From contig NZ_CANMAU010000001.1 in assembly GCF_947495925.1 (NCBI RefSeq), positions 1-64,000 of the forward strand: a stretch of 64,000 nt of DNA, written 5' to 3'. Shown here in pieces: positions 9,601 through 17,454 of the stretch (position 1 is its first letter; each line of letters begins with the position of its first letter). Source of the DNA: an uncultured Algibacter sp. (GTDB taxonomy: Bacteria > Bacteroidota > Bacteroidia > Flavobacteriales > Flavobacteriaceae). The translations under genes were made by a program, and so were the position numbers. The notes below the pieces were generated by a model, which saw only the letters and a list, made by a program, of their open reading frames with translations, was not told where the DNA came from and did not search any database.

Positions 9601-9976
9601 TAATCGTTTGAGAAGCACCGGTAAAAAGCTCTCTTTCTACATTTTGATACCCAGTAATTATTACTGCTTCCAAATCTTCCAGATCTTCTCTCATCGTCAG
9701 GTTAATAGTTGTTTCAATACCAACAACTACTATTTGAGTTTTCATACCAATGAAACTGACTTTTAATTCTTCTCCCTCGGTGGCGAAGATGGCATAAACT
9801 CCATCAAAATCTGAAACAACTCCCCTGTTTGTACCATCAATCACAACGGTAACCCCTTCTAGAGGCAATCCGTTTTCATCAGAAATAGTACCAGAAATTT
9901 GATTTTGTTGAGCATTGATCAGTATAGTTATTGACATGAAAAGATATGTCAACAACCAAGTCAATTTCAATTTCAT
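6611..9976 (-). CDS. SusC/RagA family TonB-linked outer-membrane protein
   Basis: At 1121 residues it has the full SusC layout. A signal peptide ending in INAQ is followed by an N-terminal carboxypeptidase-regulatory-like beta-sandwich (about 27-105, ISGTISDENGLPLEGV). The TonB plug (about 115-250) contains PIWIIDGV and the signature DASASALYGARALNGVVVITTK. A large 22-stranded barrel follows, ending in FTFSLYVGF. It imports a ligand captured by the SusD partner, powered by TonB-ExbBD. It is the first gene of the four-gene minus-strand operon. No FecR or ECF sigma regulator is adjacent, so the regulator must lie elsewhere. It is about 90 residues longer than the second SusC in this window. Confidence 0.95.
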   Translation of the reverse strand: MKLKLTWLLTYLFMSITILINAQQNQISGTISDENGLPLEGVTVVIDGTNRGVVSDFDGVYAIFATEGEELKVSFIGMKTQIVVVGIETTINLTMREDLEDLEAVIITGYQNVERELFTGASQTIKAKDIKLDGVADISRALEGRAAGVSVQNVTGTFGAAPRITIRGASSILGDTKPIWIIDGVIQEEIVNLSVSDLVSGDPNTLLSSAVAGLNPSDVESFEILRDASASALYGARALNGVVVITTKTGKKNQKPTVNYSVEVAVRDVPRYNNYDLLNSQETVSIYREMESKGFLDLPTSFQGRYGGIYNIMYRAIDNFDSNTGQFQLRNTPEARAKFLQQYELANTDWFNTLFRATPTQTHTLSFSSGSNNSTSYASIGYYSDPGWTIADRVRRLTGNLRNTYYLSNNKLKITTQLIGSLRNQLAPGSNSRQEDVVGGSFTRDFDINPFSYALNTSRALRPRDNDGNLEYSRYNWAPFNILEEIENNSLELNVSDIKFQGQAEYQINDNLTYNFLGSARFVTSNGEQSQTENSNVAAAYRADETTIVQDSNTFLFSDPDQPNSRPRVVLPVGGILTTSKNTLTTYTFRNTIDFNKTYNDIHGLRIYGGQEYRYTDRSRSSNTGYGYQFSRGGTVFTDPDILKKAILEGNDYFSSFETRQREMSFFANVTYDYNKKYVLNVTGNYEGSNRAGKSKDSRWLPTYTLGGKWNVDKEDFIKKSNIVSSMAFRPSYGLVALLADNATNNLPVFRNQITDRLFSADRENLIEIEDLQNTELTWEKTLELNLGLDMGFFNNRIMMNLDLYSRKGKDLIDLIRTTGIGGQSIKLGNNSEMSTKGIEFQINTVNIDTDKFSWRTGFNISHFKQEVTSLKQEANVFDLITGTGRGNAVGFPKGSLFSYKFEGLNEFGLPKFLTELPDYDPANPYDLIDFQDTDNVLDYLVYEGGTDPNLTGGLSNNFKYKNWDFSFFISFSAGNKIRLTPSFASEYTDLDVFPREFVNRWIAPGDENITNVPVIASQSVIQSFGENNLERAYNAYNYSTERVADGGFVRMKNITLGYSLDQQTIKKLGLSNFRMTLQTTNPFLIYSDSKLGGQDPEFFRSGGVAYPISRLFTFSLYVGF

Positions 9977-10128
9977 AGATTTTTTTTTGAATTAATCAAT
10001 TGTAAATTTCTTAATAATTTCTTTAAGAAACAAAGAGATCTAGGAAACAACTAAACATTCAGTGAATTTAATGGATATTCTAATAAACATATTCTTCTTT
10101 AAAGCACTCCCTCAAAAGTCATTCAAAT

Positions 10129-10161
10129 AAATAAAGCCGGCTATAACAGCAGGCTTTATTT
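10129..10161. terminator. orphan terminator-like hairpin in a divergent region
   Basis: Arms AAATAAAGCC (10129-10138) and GGCTTTATTT (10152-10161) pair over 10 bp around a 13-base loop, with two more GC pairs possible beyond one mismatch. It is followed by a T-rich stretch on the plus strand. Both flanking genes read away from it, so if it is a terminator it must end a small unannotated transcript. Confidence 0.45.
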
Positions 10162-10331
10162 TAAATATTTATTCATTTATCCTAAAGAGGAATGAATATT
10201 TATTATGAGTTAGTCCTTACAAACTTGCAATTTTTTTCATGGAAAAACAAAAATCATAACCAAAAAAAGAAGTAAACACGAAATTTAGCCTGTTGGTGTT
10301 TTACGGAATTATCAAAAACAATATCTTTATT

Positions 10332-10439
10332 ATGACAAAATCATTAAAAAAAGTTAACGAAATTGTCAATTTTCAAAAGTCAATTGAAAATATGATAAAA
10401 TGTCTAGGATCTTTTTTAGGTACACATAATAATTCATAG
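10332..10439 (+). CDS. possible 35-residue basic peptide upstream of rnhB
   Basis: ATG at 10332 opens a 35-codon frame (MTKSLKKVNEIVNFQKSIEN...) ending with TAG at 10439, 33 bases before rnhB. It is lysine-rich at the start with an amphipathic-looking middle, and a TATCTTTA box ends a few bases upstream. Short frames arise by chance in AT-rich DNA, and I recognise no family. Treat it as a weak candidate for an upstream leader ORF. Confidence 0.2.
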   Translation: MTKSLKKVNEIVNFQKSIENMIKCLGSFLGTHNNS

Positions 10440-10472
10440 ATCATATTATTATTTTATCAATATTTTAGCCTT

Positions 10473-11072
10473 ATGTTATTAAAAAATCATTCAAGCTTTA
10501 TTTTAGAATGTGGCACAGACGAGGCTGGCAGAGGGTGTTTAGCAGGTCCAGTTACTGCGGCTGCGGTTATACTACCAAAGGATTTTAGCAATGGTATTTT
10601 AAATGACTCCAAACAAATAAGCGAAAAAAAGCGTTTTGCTTTAAAACCTGTTATTGAGCTACAGGCCGTAAGCTTTGGAGTTGCCCATATATTTCAGGAA
10701 GAGATTGATAATATTAATATTTTAAATGCGTCCATTTTGGCTATGCACAAATCTATAGATAAGCTAGAACCAGCACCTGAGTTTATAATTGTGGACGGGA
10801 ATAAATTCAAATGTTACAATAGCATCCCACATAAAACCATTGTGAAAGGAGATAGTAAATATCTAAGTATTGCGGCAGCTTCTGTTTTAGCCAAAACCTA
10901 TCGTGATTTATACATGAATAAAATTCATGAAGAATTTCCAATGTATAATTGGAAACAAAATAAAGGTTACCCAACCAAAGAGCACAGAGCCGCTATACGC
11001 ACCTATGGTATTACCAAATATCATCGAAAATCGTTCCGATTACTCCCAGAACAATTAAAGTTAGAATTATAA
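10473..11072 (+). CDS. rnhB: ribonuclease HII
   Basis: RNase HII nicks the RNA strand of RNA-DNA hybrids, including single ribonucleotides misincorporated in DNA. The 199-residue protein shows the family start [15 protein letters not shown], with catalytic Asp16 and Glu17. The third acidic residue is in FIIVDGNKF, and the fourth lies after [21 protein letters not shown]. Length is normal for the family. It is the first gene of a rightward set, followed 52 bases later by the beta-propeller lipoprotein. The ATG at 10473 is the only sensible start because the glycine-rich motif begins only 13 residues in. Confidence 0.96.
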   Translation: MLLKNHSSFILECGTDEAGRGCLAGPVTAAAVILPKDFSNGILNDSKQISEKKRFALKPVIELQAVSFGVAHIFQEEIDNINILNASILAMHKSIDKLEPAPEFIIVDGNKFKCYNSIPHKTIVKGDSKYLSIAAASVLAKTYRDLYMNKIHEEFPMYNWKQNKGYPTKEHRAAIRTYGITKYHRKSFRLLPEQLKLEL

Positions 11073-11124
11073 ACTTTTAATGCATTAAAAAAAATACTAG
11101 GTTTGTAAAAAACTAAAGGTATTC

Positions 11125-13560
11125 ATGAGATTTTTTTTCATTCCCCTACTACTTATATTAATTGTTAGTTGCGCTGATTCAAAAACAAAAAAAACAAAAC
11201 TTCTTGATTTTGCACCCTCAAATGCCTCTATAATCATTAAAGCTTCAAATATTGAAAGCCTAAAAAGTGCAGTTAATAATAATGATTTTTTACAAAAATT
11301 TTCAAAAACTAATTCTTTTAAAACACTTCAGAATAAACTAACCAATTTATCTGTTTTAAAGCCATCTGAAGAATTATTGATGTGCTTTTCTCATGACGCT
11401 CAAGATAGTTTACAATTCTCAGTAATCACTCAATTTCATGATGAATTATTTCATACTGATTCCCTTACAGATTACAAAGAAGAAAGCCTACTTTATAATA
11501 AAAAAACGATTATTAAATCAACAATAAACGACAAGTCCATTTATAGCACCGTAATTGATAGTACATTTTTTGCGTCCTCATCTAAGTCCATTGTTGAAAA
11601 CGTTTTTACTCCCTCTAAAAAATTTGTTACCCTAGATAAAGTATTTAATACAACCAGTAATGATAAAACGTTCTCAATTGGTTTGAGGCCGAATAGTGAG
11701 TTTGTTAAGTCTATGTTTATTGAAGATTCTATTGAGCTAAATAGCTTTACTGAATATATAGTAGCAGATGTTGAACTCAATCAAAATGAGATTTATTTTA
11801 ATGGCATTACCAAAGCAGAAGATTCTACAAAAAGCTTAATCAATATTTTTAAAAACACCGTTCCTCAAGAAAATCAAGCTCATAAAATCGTACCTTCCAA
11901 TAGTGATGGTTTTATGAGTTTCACATTCGATGACTTCGCCATCTTCCGAAATAATCTTGCAAAGTTTAGTATGCAAGACTCAATTTCAAATAATCGTTCT
12001 ACATTATTTAATGATATCGTTGAAGTGGGTGTCGTTTATCAGGATGAAAAACGTGCAATAATTTTAAATTCTTTAGATATTATAGCAACAAACGATGCAC
12101 TATTAAATGAAAAAACACCCATAGATACTTATAGAGCTGTCGACTTATTTAACTTTAGCGAGCCTGCTTTATTTGCTAAAACTTTTACACCATTAATTAC
12201 GTACAACAAGGCTAAGCTATATTGCATGATCGATCACTTTTTTGTATTTGGTGATGATTTGGAATTAATGCAAAATATTATTGCCAGTTATCAAAACAAA
12301 ACAACACTGGCTGATAAAGCCTATTTTAAATCGTCTACAGAAAAGTTAAGCGACGCATCTTCTCTACTTCAAATTATCAATGCTTCAAGCTTGAAAACTA
12401 TTTTGAATAAGAACCTTAGGGAAGATACACGAATTAACCTAAATAGCTATAATGCTTCTGGTATTCAATTTATTTATGACAACAATTTTGCACATGTAAA
12501 TGGCATCATTCAAAAGGTAAAAGGTAGGATTAAGGTTAACTCTGTTTCAGAGGAACTTAATATAAAGTTAAGTGCAGATATATTAACCAATCCACAATTC
12601 GTAACAAATCATATCACAAAACAAAAAGAGATTGTAGTTCAAGATGTTACTAATAACCTCTATCTAATTTCAAACAAAGGTAAAATACTTTGGAAAAAGC
12701 AACTACAAGGAGCCCTTCTAGGCAAGGTAGAACAAATTGACATGTATAAGAATGGTAGACTCCAACTTGCTTTCGCAACTAAAAATAGAGTATATGTTAT
12801 TGACAGAAATGGTAAAGATGTTGCACCATTCCCATTAAAATTTAATGATGCTATTAGTCAACCTCTAGCTGTTTTTGATTACGAGAAACGTAAAAATTAC
12901 AGATTAATGGTTACACAAGGAAACTCGGTTTTAATGTATAATACTAAAGGAGAAATTGTAAAAGGTTTTGGTTTTAAATCTGCGAACAATGCCATAATTA
13001 GTCAACCCAAACATTTTAGAATTGGCAGTAAAGATTATATCGTTCTCAAAACCGTCAACAAAATTTATATATTAGATCGAATAGGAAAAACACGAATTAA
13101 AACTAATTCAGCATATACCTTTTCATCTCAGCCCATATTTTTGTTTAAAAACACATTCACTACGACAACTAAAGAGGGTAATCTAATTTCTATTAATAAC
13201 AAAGGAGATGTTTCTAAACAAAACTTAAACCTAGCAGAAAACCATTTTTTAGAAACAACAAGTAAAACTTTAGTAACACAAAGCGAAAACAAACTAGGAA
13301 TAAAACATAAAACAATTGAATTGGATTTTGGAAATTACTCGAATCCAAAACTATTTTATATTAATGATAAAATCTATGTTTCTACCACAGATTTACAATC
13401 TCATAAAGTTTATCTATTCGATAGTCAATCTAAACTACTCCCCAACTTTCCTGTATACGGAAACTCGCCAATTGTTTTAGATAATATTAACAAGGATAAC
13501 AATTTAGAATTTATCACAAAAGGAGAAAGTAATTCCATAATTTTATATCAAATGAATTAA
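11125..13560 (+). CDS. large lipoprotein with a C-terminal beta-propeller-like region
   Basis: This is an 811-residue protein with a lipoprotein signal (LLLILIVSCADS). The N-terminal part, up to about residue 450, starts with LLDFAPSNASIIIKASN and looks like the DUF3352-type proteins. The C-terminal part, from about residue 490, contains repeated blade-like units such as NLYLISNKGKILWKKQL, RVYVIDRNGKDVAPFP, SVLMYNTKGEIVKGF and KIYILDRIGKTRI, as in PQQ or WD-like propellers. No enzyme motif is visible. A scaffolding or envelope role is only a guess. It follows rnhB by 52 bases and may be co-transcribed with it. Confidence 0.6.
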   Translation: MRFFFIPLLLILIVSCADSKTKKTKLLDFAPSNASIIIKASNIESLKSAVNNNDFLQKFSKTNSFKTLQNKLTNLSVLKPSEELLMCFSHDAQDSLQFSVITQFHDELFHTDSLTDYKEESLLYNKKTIIKSTINDKSIYSTVIDSTFFASSSKSIVENVFTPSKKFVTLDKVFNTTSNDKTFSIGLRPNSEFVKSMFIEDSIELNSFTEYIVADVELNQNEIYFNGITKAEDSTKSLINIFKNTVPQENQAHKIVPSNSDGFMSFTFDDFAIFRNNLAKFSMQDSISNNRSTLFNDIVEVGVVYQDEKRAIILNSLDIIATNDALLNEKTPIDTYRAVDLFNFSEPALFAKTFTPLITYNKAKLYCMIDHFFVFGDDLELMQNIIASYQNKTTLADKAYFKSSTEKLSDASSLLQIINASSLKTILNKNLREDTRINLNSYNASGIQFIYDNNFAHVNGIIQKVKGRIKVNSVSEELNIKLSADILTNPQFVTNHITKQKEIVVQDVTNNLYLISNKGKILWKKQLQGALLGKVEQIDMYKNGRLQLAFATKNRVYVIDRNGKDVAPFPLKFNDAISQPLAVFDYEKRKNYRLMVTQGNSVLMYNTKGEIVKGFGFKSANNAIISQPKHFRIGSKDYIVLKTVNKIYILDRIGKTRIKTNSAYTFSSQPIFLFKNTFTTTTKEGNLISINNKGDVSKQNLNLAENHFLETTSKTLVTQSENKLGIKHKTIELDFGNYSNPKLFYINDKIYVSTTDLQSHKVYLFDSQSKLLPNFPVYGNSPIVLDNINKDNNLEFITKGESNSIILYQMN

Positions 13561-13617
13561 TCAGTCTTTGCCGTTTTTACCCTACTTAATTAAATATCAT
13601 AAATTTAGGTCTACATT

Positions 13618-13648
13618 TTTGTAGGGGAAAAACTAATTTCTATCTTTA
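13618..13648 (+). promoter_or_regulatory. promoter for the OmpA-family gene
   Basis: TTTG (13618-13621), a 19-base spacer and TATCTTTA (13641-13648) match the Bacteroidota promoter pattern with one deviation, a final A instead of G. It lies 27 bases before the ATG of the OmpA-type gene. Confidence 0.62.
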
Positions 13649-13675
13649 AGGCAGCTATTAATTAATTCTCAATAA

Positions 13676-15226
13676 ATGAAATCCATTAGATGTGTGCGTA
13701 GCATCATTGCTTTTTGCATTGCTTCCTTATTGTTCCTAACCGTTTCTCATGCTCAGACTAAAAAATTAAAACGACCCAAAAACACTGTTGGAGTTTCAAG
13801 CGTAGATACCTTTGTATCTGAGTCTTTCGACATTTATGAAAAGGTCTATAAATATGATGGTTATGCTAAATCCAAAACACCACTTCAAGATGAAGATTTT
13901 GACTCTTTGGAATCGGCTCTAAGTGATTTGGAAGGATTAAGTGACAGCGCTCCTGATATTTTAGGTGATCTTGACGGACTGAGTGTTATTACACAAGGAC
14001 GGGCAACATTAAGCATGAACAAAGCTAAAAAAGCCTTAAAGTATAGTATAACTACTGCTAAAGATTTGTTGCTTAATAAGAATAAAAATACAGGAGAACC
14101 TCAAAAAGAAAACTCTGAGTCTTCAACCTCAAAAAATGATATTAATAAAGATGAATCGACTTCACCGGTAATAACTGATAATGAACTTCCAGAAAATATT
14201 TCCGATGGCTTAGAAGCTTATAGTAAATATGACTTTGTACCAGGGGATAAAGTCTTGTTTTTTGATGATTTTTCGCAAGATTTTGTTGGTGATTTTCCAA
14301 GTAAATGGAATACTAATGCCTCCGGAGAAGTTGTAAAATTCAACAAAATAGATGGCAACTGGTTCGAATTTAAACCAGGTTATAATTTATATTATATTCC
14401 AGATGTAAAAGAACTTCCAGAAGATTATACCATAGAGTTTGATATCCTTACTCAAGGTATAAGCCAACAAACATCGTCTACAGCAAGATTGAATCTTTTT
14501 ATAAGCGATAACGACAAATTTACCACAGGAACTGAGCATTATGTTTCGGCTTCAATACCTTTTGGCCAATTTGGGGTGTTTAATATTAGAATGTCAAATT
14601 ACTTTAATCGTGGTGGTGGTGCTATTAATTCTGCTATTAAAGCAGATATTCGTAACGAAATAAAAAACCAACCACATATTGCAATTTCGGTAACAAAAAA
14701 ACGATATCGCTTATGGGTTAACCAAACAAAATATGTGGATATTCCCAGATTTATAGAAGAACTCAACGTTTTAAACTATATTAAATTCCATATCAATAAT
14801 TTTAAAGATGGAGAAGAACGGGTATTCATTAGGAATTTAAAAGTTGCTGAAGGCGGTGTTGATTTAAGACGAAAATTACTTAGTGAAGGAAAAATTTCAA
14901 CCAATGGAATTTTATTTGATTCAGGGTCCGCTACTATACAACCGCAATCTTTAGGTATAGTCCGTCAGATATCTCAAGTTCTTGTTCAGGATGAGAGTAT
15001 AAAATTAAATATTATTGGACATACTGATGCCGATGGATCGGACACAGCTAATTTAAAACTTTCAAAAGCTCGTGCAAAAGCTGTTAAAGAAGCTCTTATA
15101 AACATTTATAAAGTATCTGGTGATAGATTAGAAACCGATGGTAAAGGAGAAAGCGAACCTGTTGATGATAATAGCTCTGCTGCAGGTAAAGCACAAAATA
15201 GACGTGTAGAATTTATAAAAATATAA
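13676..15226 (+). CDS. OmpA family protein with a central LamG/DUF1080-like domain
   Basis: The 516-residue protein has a signal peptide (to about residue 27, SHAQ), a low-complexity acidic/serine-rich linker (about 60-180), and a beta-sandwich region (about 190-390: VLFFDDFSQDFVGDFPSKWNT) resembling LamG or DUF1080 domains. A C-terminal OmpA peptidoglycan-binding domain (about 405-516) carries NIIGHTDADGSDTANLKLSKARA and ends QNRRVEFIKI. The OmpA domain should tether the envelope to peptidoglycan, while the beta-sandwich may bind carbohydrate or protein. It has its own promoter and is followed after four bases by the small TapB-like gene, so the two form an operon. Confidence 0.88.
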   Translation: MKSIRCVRSIIAFCIASLLFLTVSHAQTKKLKRPKNTVGVSSVDTFVSESFDIYEKVYKYDGYAKSKTPLQDEDFDSLESALSDLEGLSDSAPDILGDLDGLSVITQGRATLSMNKAKKALKYSITTAKDLLLNKNKNTGEPQKENSESSTSKNDINKDESTSPVITDNELPENISDGLEAYSKYDFVPGDKVLFFDDFSQDFVGDFPSKWNTNASGEVVKFNKIDGNWFEFKPGYNLYYIPDVKELPEDYTIEFDILTQGISQQTSSTARLNLFISDNDKFTTGTEHYVSASIPFGQFGVFNIRMSNYFNRGGGAINSAIKADIRNEIKNQPHIAISVTKKRYRLWVNQTKYVDIPRFIEELNVLNYIKFHINNFKDGEERVFIRNLKVAEGGVDLRRKLLSEGKISTNGILFDSGSATIQPQSLGIVRQISQVLVQDESIKLNIIGHTDADGSDTANLKLSKARAKAVKEALINIYKVSGDRLETDGKGESEPVDDNSSAAGKAQNRRVEFIKI

Positions 15227-15230
15227 AATC

Positions 15231-15908
15231 ATGAAAACAAAGTTTATAGTATTAGTACTTACTGTATTTATAAGTTTTTCTTCGAAAGCTCAAGATGTTT
15301 GTAATGCTTATTATCCTTTTGAGGAAGGTGCTAAATTTGAAATTACTAATTTCAATAAAAAAGGGAAAAAAGAAGGTTATGTAAGTTATGAAGTAACCAA
15401 TGTTGACAATAATGTAGCCTCACTTGAAACGAAAATTTTTGATACCAAAGGAAAAGAAATAACTACGACTGGATATGATGTAACCTGCGAAGGAAACAGT
15501 ATTTCTATTGATTTTAAGTCCTTAATGAGTCCTGAAATCTTCACGAAATACAAAGACATGGATGTTGATATGACAGGTACGAACGTTGAATTCCCAAAAG
15601 AATTAGAAGTTGGTAAAACTCTTAAAGATGCTAATATGCAAATGGCTATCAACATGAGTGGTATGAAAATGAATATGACTATTAATATGATAAACCGAAA
15701 AGTAGATGCTCAAGAGTCCATTACAACACCTGCAGGAACTTTTGATTGTTATGTTTTAAGTTACACCTCGGAGATGAAGATGGGCGTGAAATATACTTTT
15801 ACAATTAAGGAATGGGTGGCAGAAGGTGTTGGTATGGTGAAAAACGAAACCTATAATAAAAAGGGAAATCTCATGAGCTATTCAGAGCTTACAAAATTTA
15901 GTAAATAA
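15231..15908 (+). CDS. TapB/DUF3108-like secreted protein
   Basis: This 225-residue protein has a signal peptide (MKTKFIVLVLTVFISFSSKAQ). The body is one beta-rich domain: FEEGAKFEITNFNKKGKKEGYVSYEV near the start, then TPAGTFDCYVLSYTSEMKM and EWVAEGVGMVKNETY near the end. This pattern is shared by DUF3108 and TapB-like periplasmic proteins of Bacteroidota. No catalytic residues are evident. It lies four bases after the OmpA gene and directly before a strong terminator, so it is the last gene of that two-gene unit. The function is unknown. Confidence 0.7.
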   Translation: MKTKFIVLVLTVFISFSSKAQDVCNAYYPFEEGAKFEITNFNKKGKKEGYVSYEVTNVDNNVASLETKIFDTKGKEITTTGYDVTCEGNSISIDFKSLMSPEIFTKYKDMDVDMTGTNVEFPKELEVGKTLKDANMQMAINMSGMKMNMTINMINRKVDAQESITTPAGTFDCYVLSYTSEMKMGVKYTFTIKEWVAEGVGMVKNETYNKKGNLMSYSELTKFSK

Positions 15909-15938
15909 GGTAATTATAAGCAAGTCCTCAAATCTTGT

Positions 15939-15974
15939 GAGCGTCAAAGTTTTATGCTTTGGCGCTCTTTTTTT
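15939..15974 (+). terminator. intrinsic terminator after the OmpA/TapB-like operon
   Basis: GAGCGTCAAAG (15939-15949) pairs with CTTTGGCGCTC (15957-15967), with a single wobble, around a seven-base loop, and seven T follow. It is well placed, 30 bases after the stop codon. Confidence 0.9.
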
Positions 15975-16024
15975 ATAACAATTCCAAGTTAATTTAATAG
16001 TATTGCAATCTTAAAACATCATAA

Positions 16025-17074
16025 ATGATTTCAAGAAAAAACGCCTCAATTTCTCAATTTATAATTCATAAAGTTGGAAATAAATTTAATGATACTAAAA
16101 ATGCTTTTTCTAACAAAACTGTTGATTTTGACGAAGCCAGTTACGATTTAATGCTGCCTTTCTTGTTAAGACCATTTGGGAGTGTTGTACAAAGCTATCG
16201 TTTTAACCATCATGCAAATATTTCGCTAAATGAAATTAATAGTTATAGCACTCAATTGTTTGCAGATGAATCTGATTTTATTGATGTTTCTAAACATATT
16301 GTTACCCACTTATACGAACAATCAAGTTCGGCTAATATTAAAACAGGTGATGTATTGGTAGTCATGTTTGAAGGAATAGAATTTAGAGATATAACGACTA
16401 ACGCAATTGGTATATTTAAAATTGAAAGCAAGGTAAATTTCTTCCAAACTTATCTAGAAAATAATAGTTATGATGTTCTGGTTCAAAAAGGTATCAGCTC
16501 AAAAAAGGTGGATAAAGGCTGCTTAATTTTAAATCAAACAGATGGCGAAGGACCCATAATTTTCAGTGTAGATAATAATAGTTATGATACGCAATATTGG
16601 ATTAATCATTTCTTAAATATTAAATATGCCGATGATGCAAACAACCATACTCAGCAATACATTGAGTTATGCAAAGAATTTTCAACCGAAGTTTTAAAAA
16701 CAAGTTATGGCGCACAAGAACAAAATACATTTCTAGCCCAGACTATTGATTTTTTTAAAGAAAATGAAGTCGTAAATGTGGAGCGCTTTAAAGATGAATT
16801 ATTTGAGGAAGACAAACACAAACGTGAATTTGACAACTACAAAAAAGAGTTTGAAGGTGAGCAAAATTTAATTATTAGAAATCAGTTTGATGTTGCCGAA
16901 GCTGTAGTTAATAAAGAAAAACGTAAGATAAAAACCGATATTAAATTAGACACTCATATTCAAATAAAACTAGATATAGATGCTCCGGATGCCTCAGCCG
17001 AATACTTAGAGCGGGGTTATGATAATGAGAAAAAAATGCACTATTATAAAGTGTTCTTTAACGCTGAAGATTAA
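16025..17074 (+). CDS. nucleoid-associated protein, NdpA (YejK) family
   Basis: The 349-residue protein matches the NdpA/YejK family of nucleoid-associated proteins. The N-terminal half has the family pattern with FIIHKVGNK, GDVLVVMFEG and AIGIFKIESK. The middle contains KGCLILNQTDGEG, and the C-terminal part is helical and charged. Members associate with the bacterial chromosome; the molecular task in Bacteroidota is not worked out. It has no signal peptide, consistent with a cytoplasmic location. It stands alone: a terminator precedes it, and a 380-bp gap separates it from the DUF1800 gene. Confidence 0.85.
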   Translation: MISRKNASISQFIIHKVGNKFNDTKNAFSNKTVDFDEASYDLMLPFLLRPFGSVVQSYRFNHHANISLNEINSYSTQLFADESDFIDVSKHIVTHLYEQSSSANIKTGDVLVVMFEGIEFRDITTNAIGIFKIESKVNFFQTYLENNSYDVLVQKGISSKKVDKGCLILNQTDGEGPIIFSVDNNSYDTQYWINHFLNIKYADDANNHTQQYIELCKEFSTEVLKTSYGAQEQNTFLAQTIDFFKENEVVNVERFKDELFEEDKHKREFDNYKKEFEGEQNLIIRNQFDVAEAVVNKEKRKIKTDIKLDTHIQIKLDIDAPDASAEYLERGYDNEKKMHYYKVFFNAED

Positions 17075-17454
17075 ACAAAAGCTTTGATTTTGGTTAACAG
17101 CCTAAGCAAACTGAAGGAACTTTTATTCTGAAAAACAAAACCTTATTACAAGTATAACTTTTCCAACAAAGCACATTAAAATCTCTTAACTCACATTTTT
17201 TGAGATTTAATCATTCATTTATAAAATAAGAAATAAACGTGTTATTAGTTCTTGCTATAAACACACGAAAAAAAGGAAATTACAGCTTAAATAACCTTAA
17301 AAATCAATTTTTGGAATTTTCCAATAAAAAGAGATTATACAGGCAAAACACTCGATGAAATACCATTTTTTAAGACAAAAAACAATATTTCATCGAAAAA
17401 CTCTTCCTTTAAGGAGCAAATAATCAATCTTTTTTTACTTTGTGAAAAAAAATT
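17075..17454. other. intergenic region upstream of the DUF1800/DUF1501 pair
   Basis: No gene is visible. Near the middle, AAATCTC pairs with GAGATTT (about 17188-17216), a weak hairpin without a real T tract. The right third contains a TTGGAA/TTCCAA palindrome around 17313-17326 and an inverted repeat of CGATGAAATA (listed separately). A TTACTTTG box about 14 bases before the DUF1800 start resembles a -7 box but lacks a good TTG partner. Confidence 0.6.
17353..17400. promoter_or_regulatory. inverted repeat with the TATTTCATCG element
   Basis: CGATGAAATA (17353-17362) is repeated inverted as TATTTCATCG (17386-17395), a perfect 10-bp pair 23 bases apart. The longer string TATTTCATCGAAAAA (17386-17400) also occurs at 23445-23459, upstream of the sensor kinase gene. 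This suggests a binding site for a shared regulator upstream of the DUF1800 gene. The regulator is unknown. Confidence 0.45.

Larger units (their letters stand above)
9977..10472. other. divergent intergenic region between susC and rnhB
   Basis: This stretch of about 500 bp separates leftward susC from rightward rnhB, so it must hold both promoters. I cannot pick a convincing TAnnTTTG box for susC. It contains a terminator-like hairpin (10129-10161) with no obvious gene to terminate, a TATCTTTA box near 10323, and a 35-codon ORF just before rnhB (10332-10439). The remainder is AT-rich with no further structure that I can support. Confidence 0.6.
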
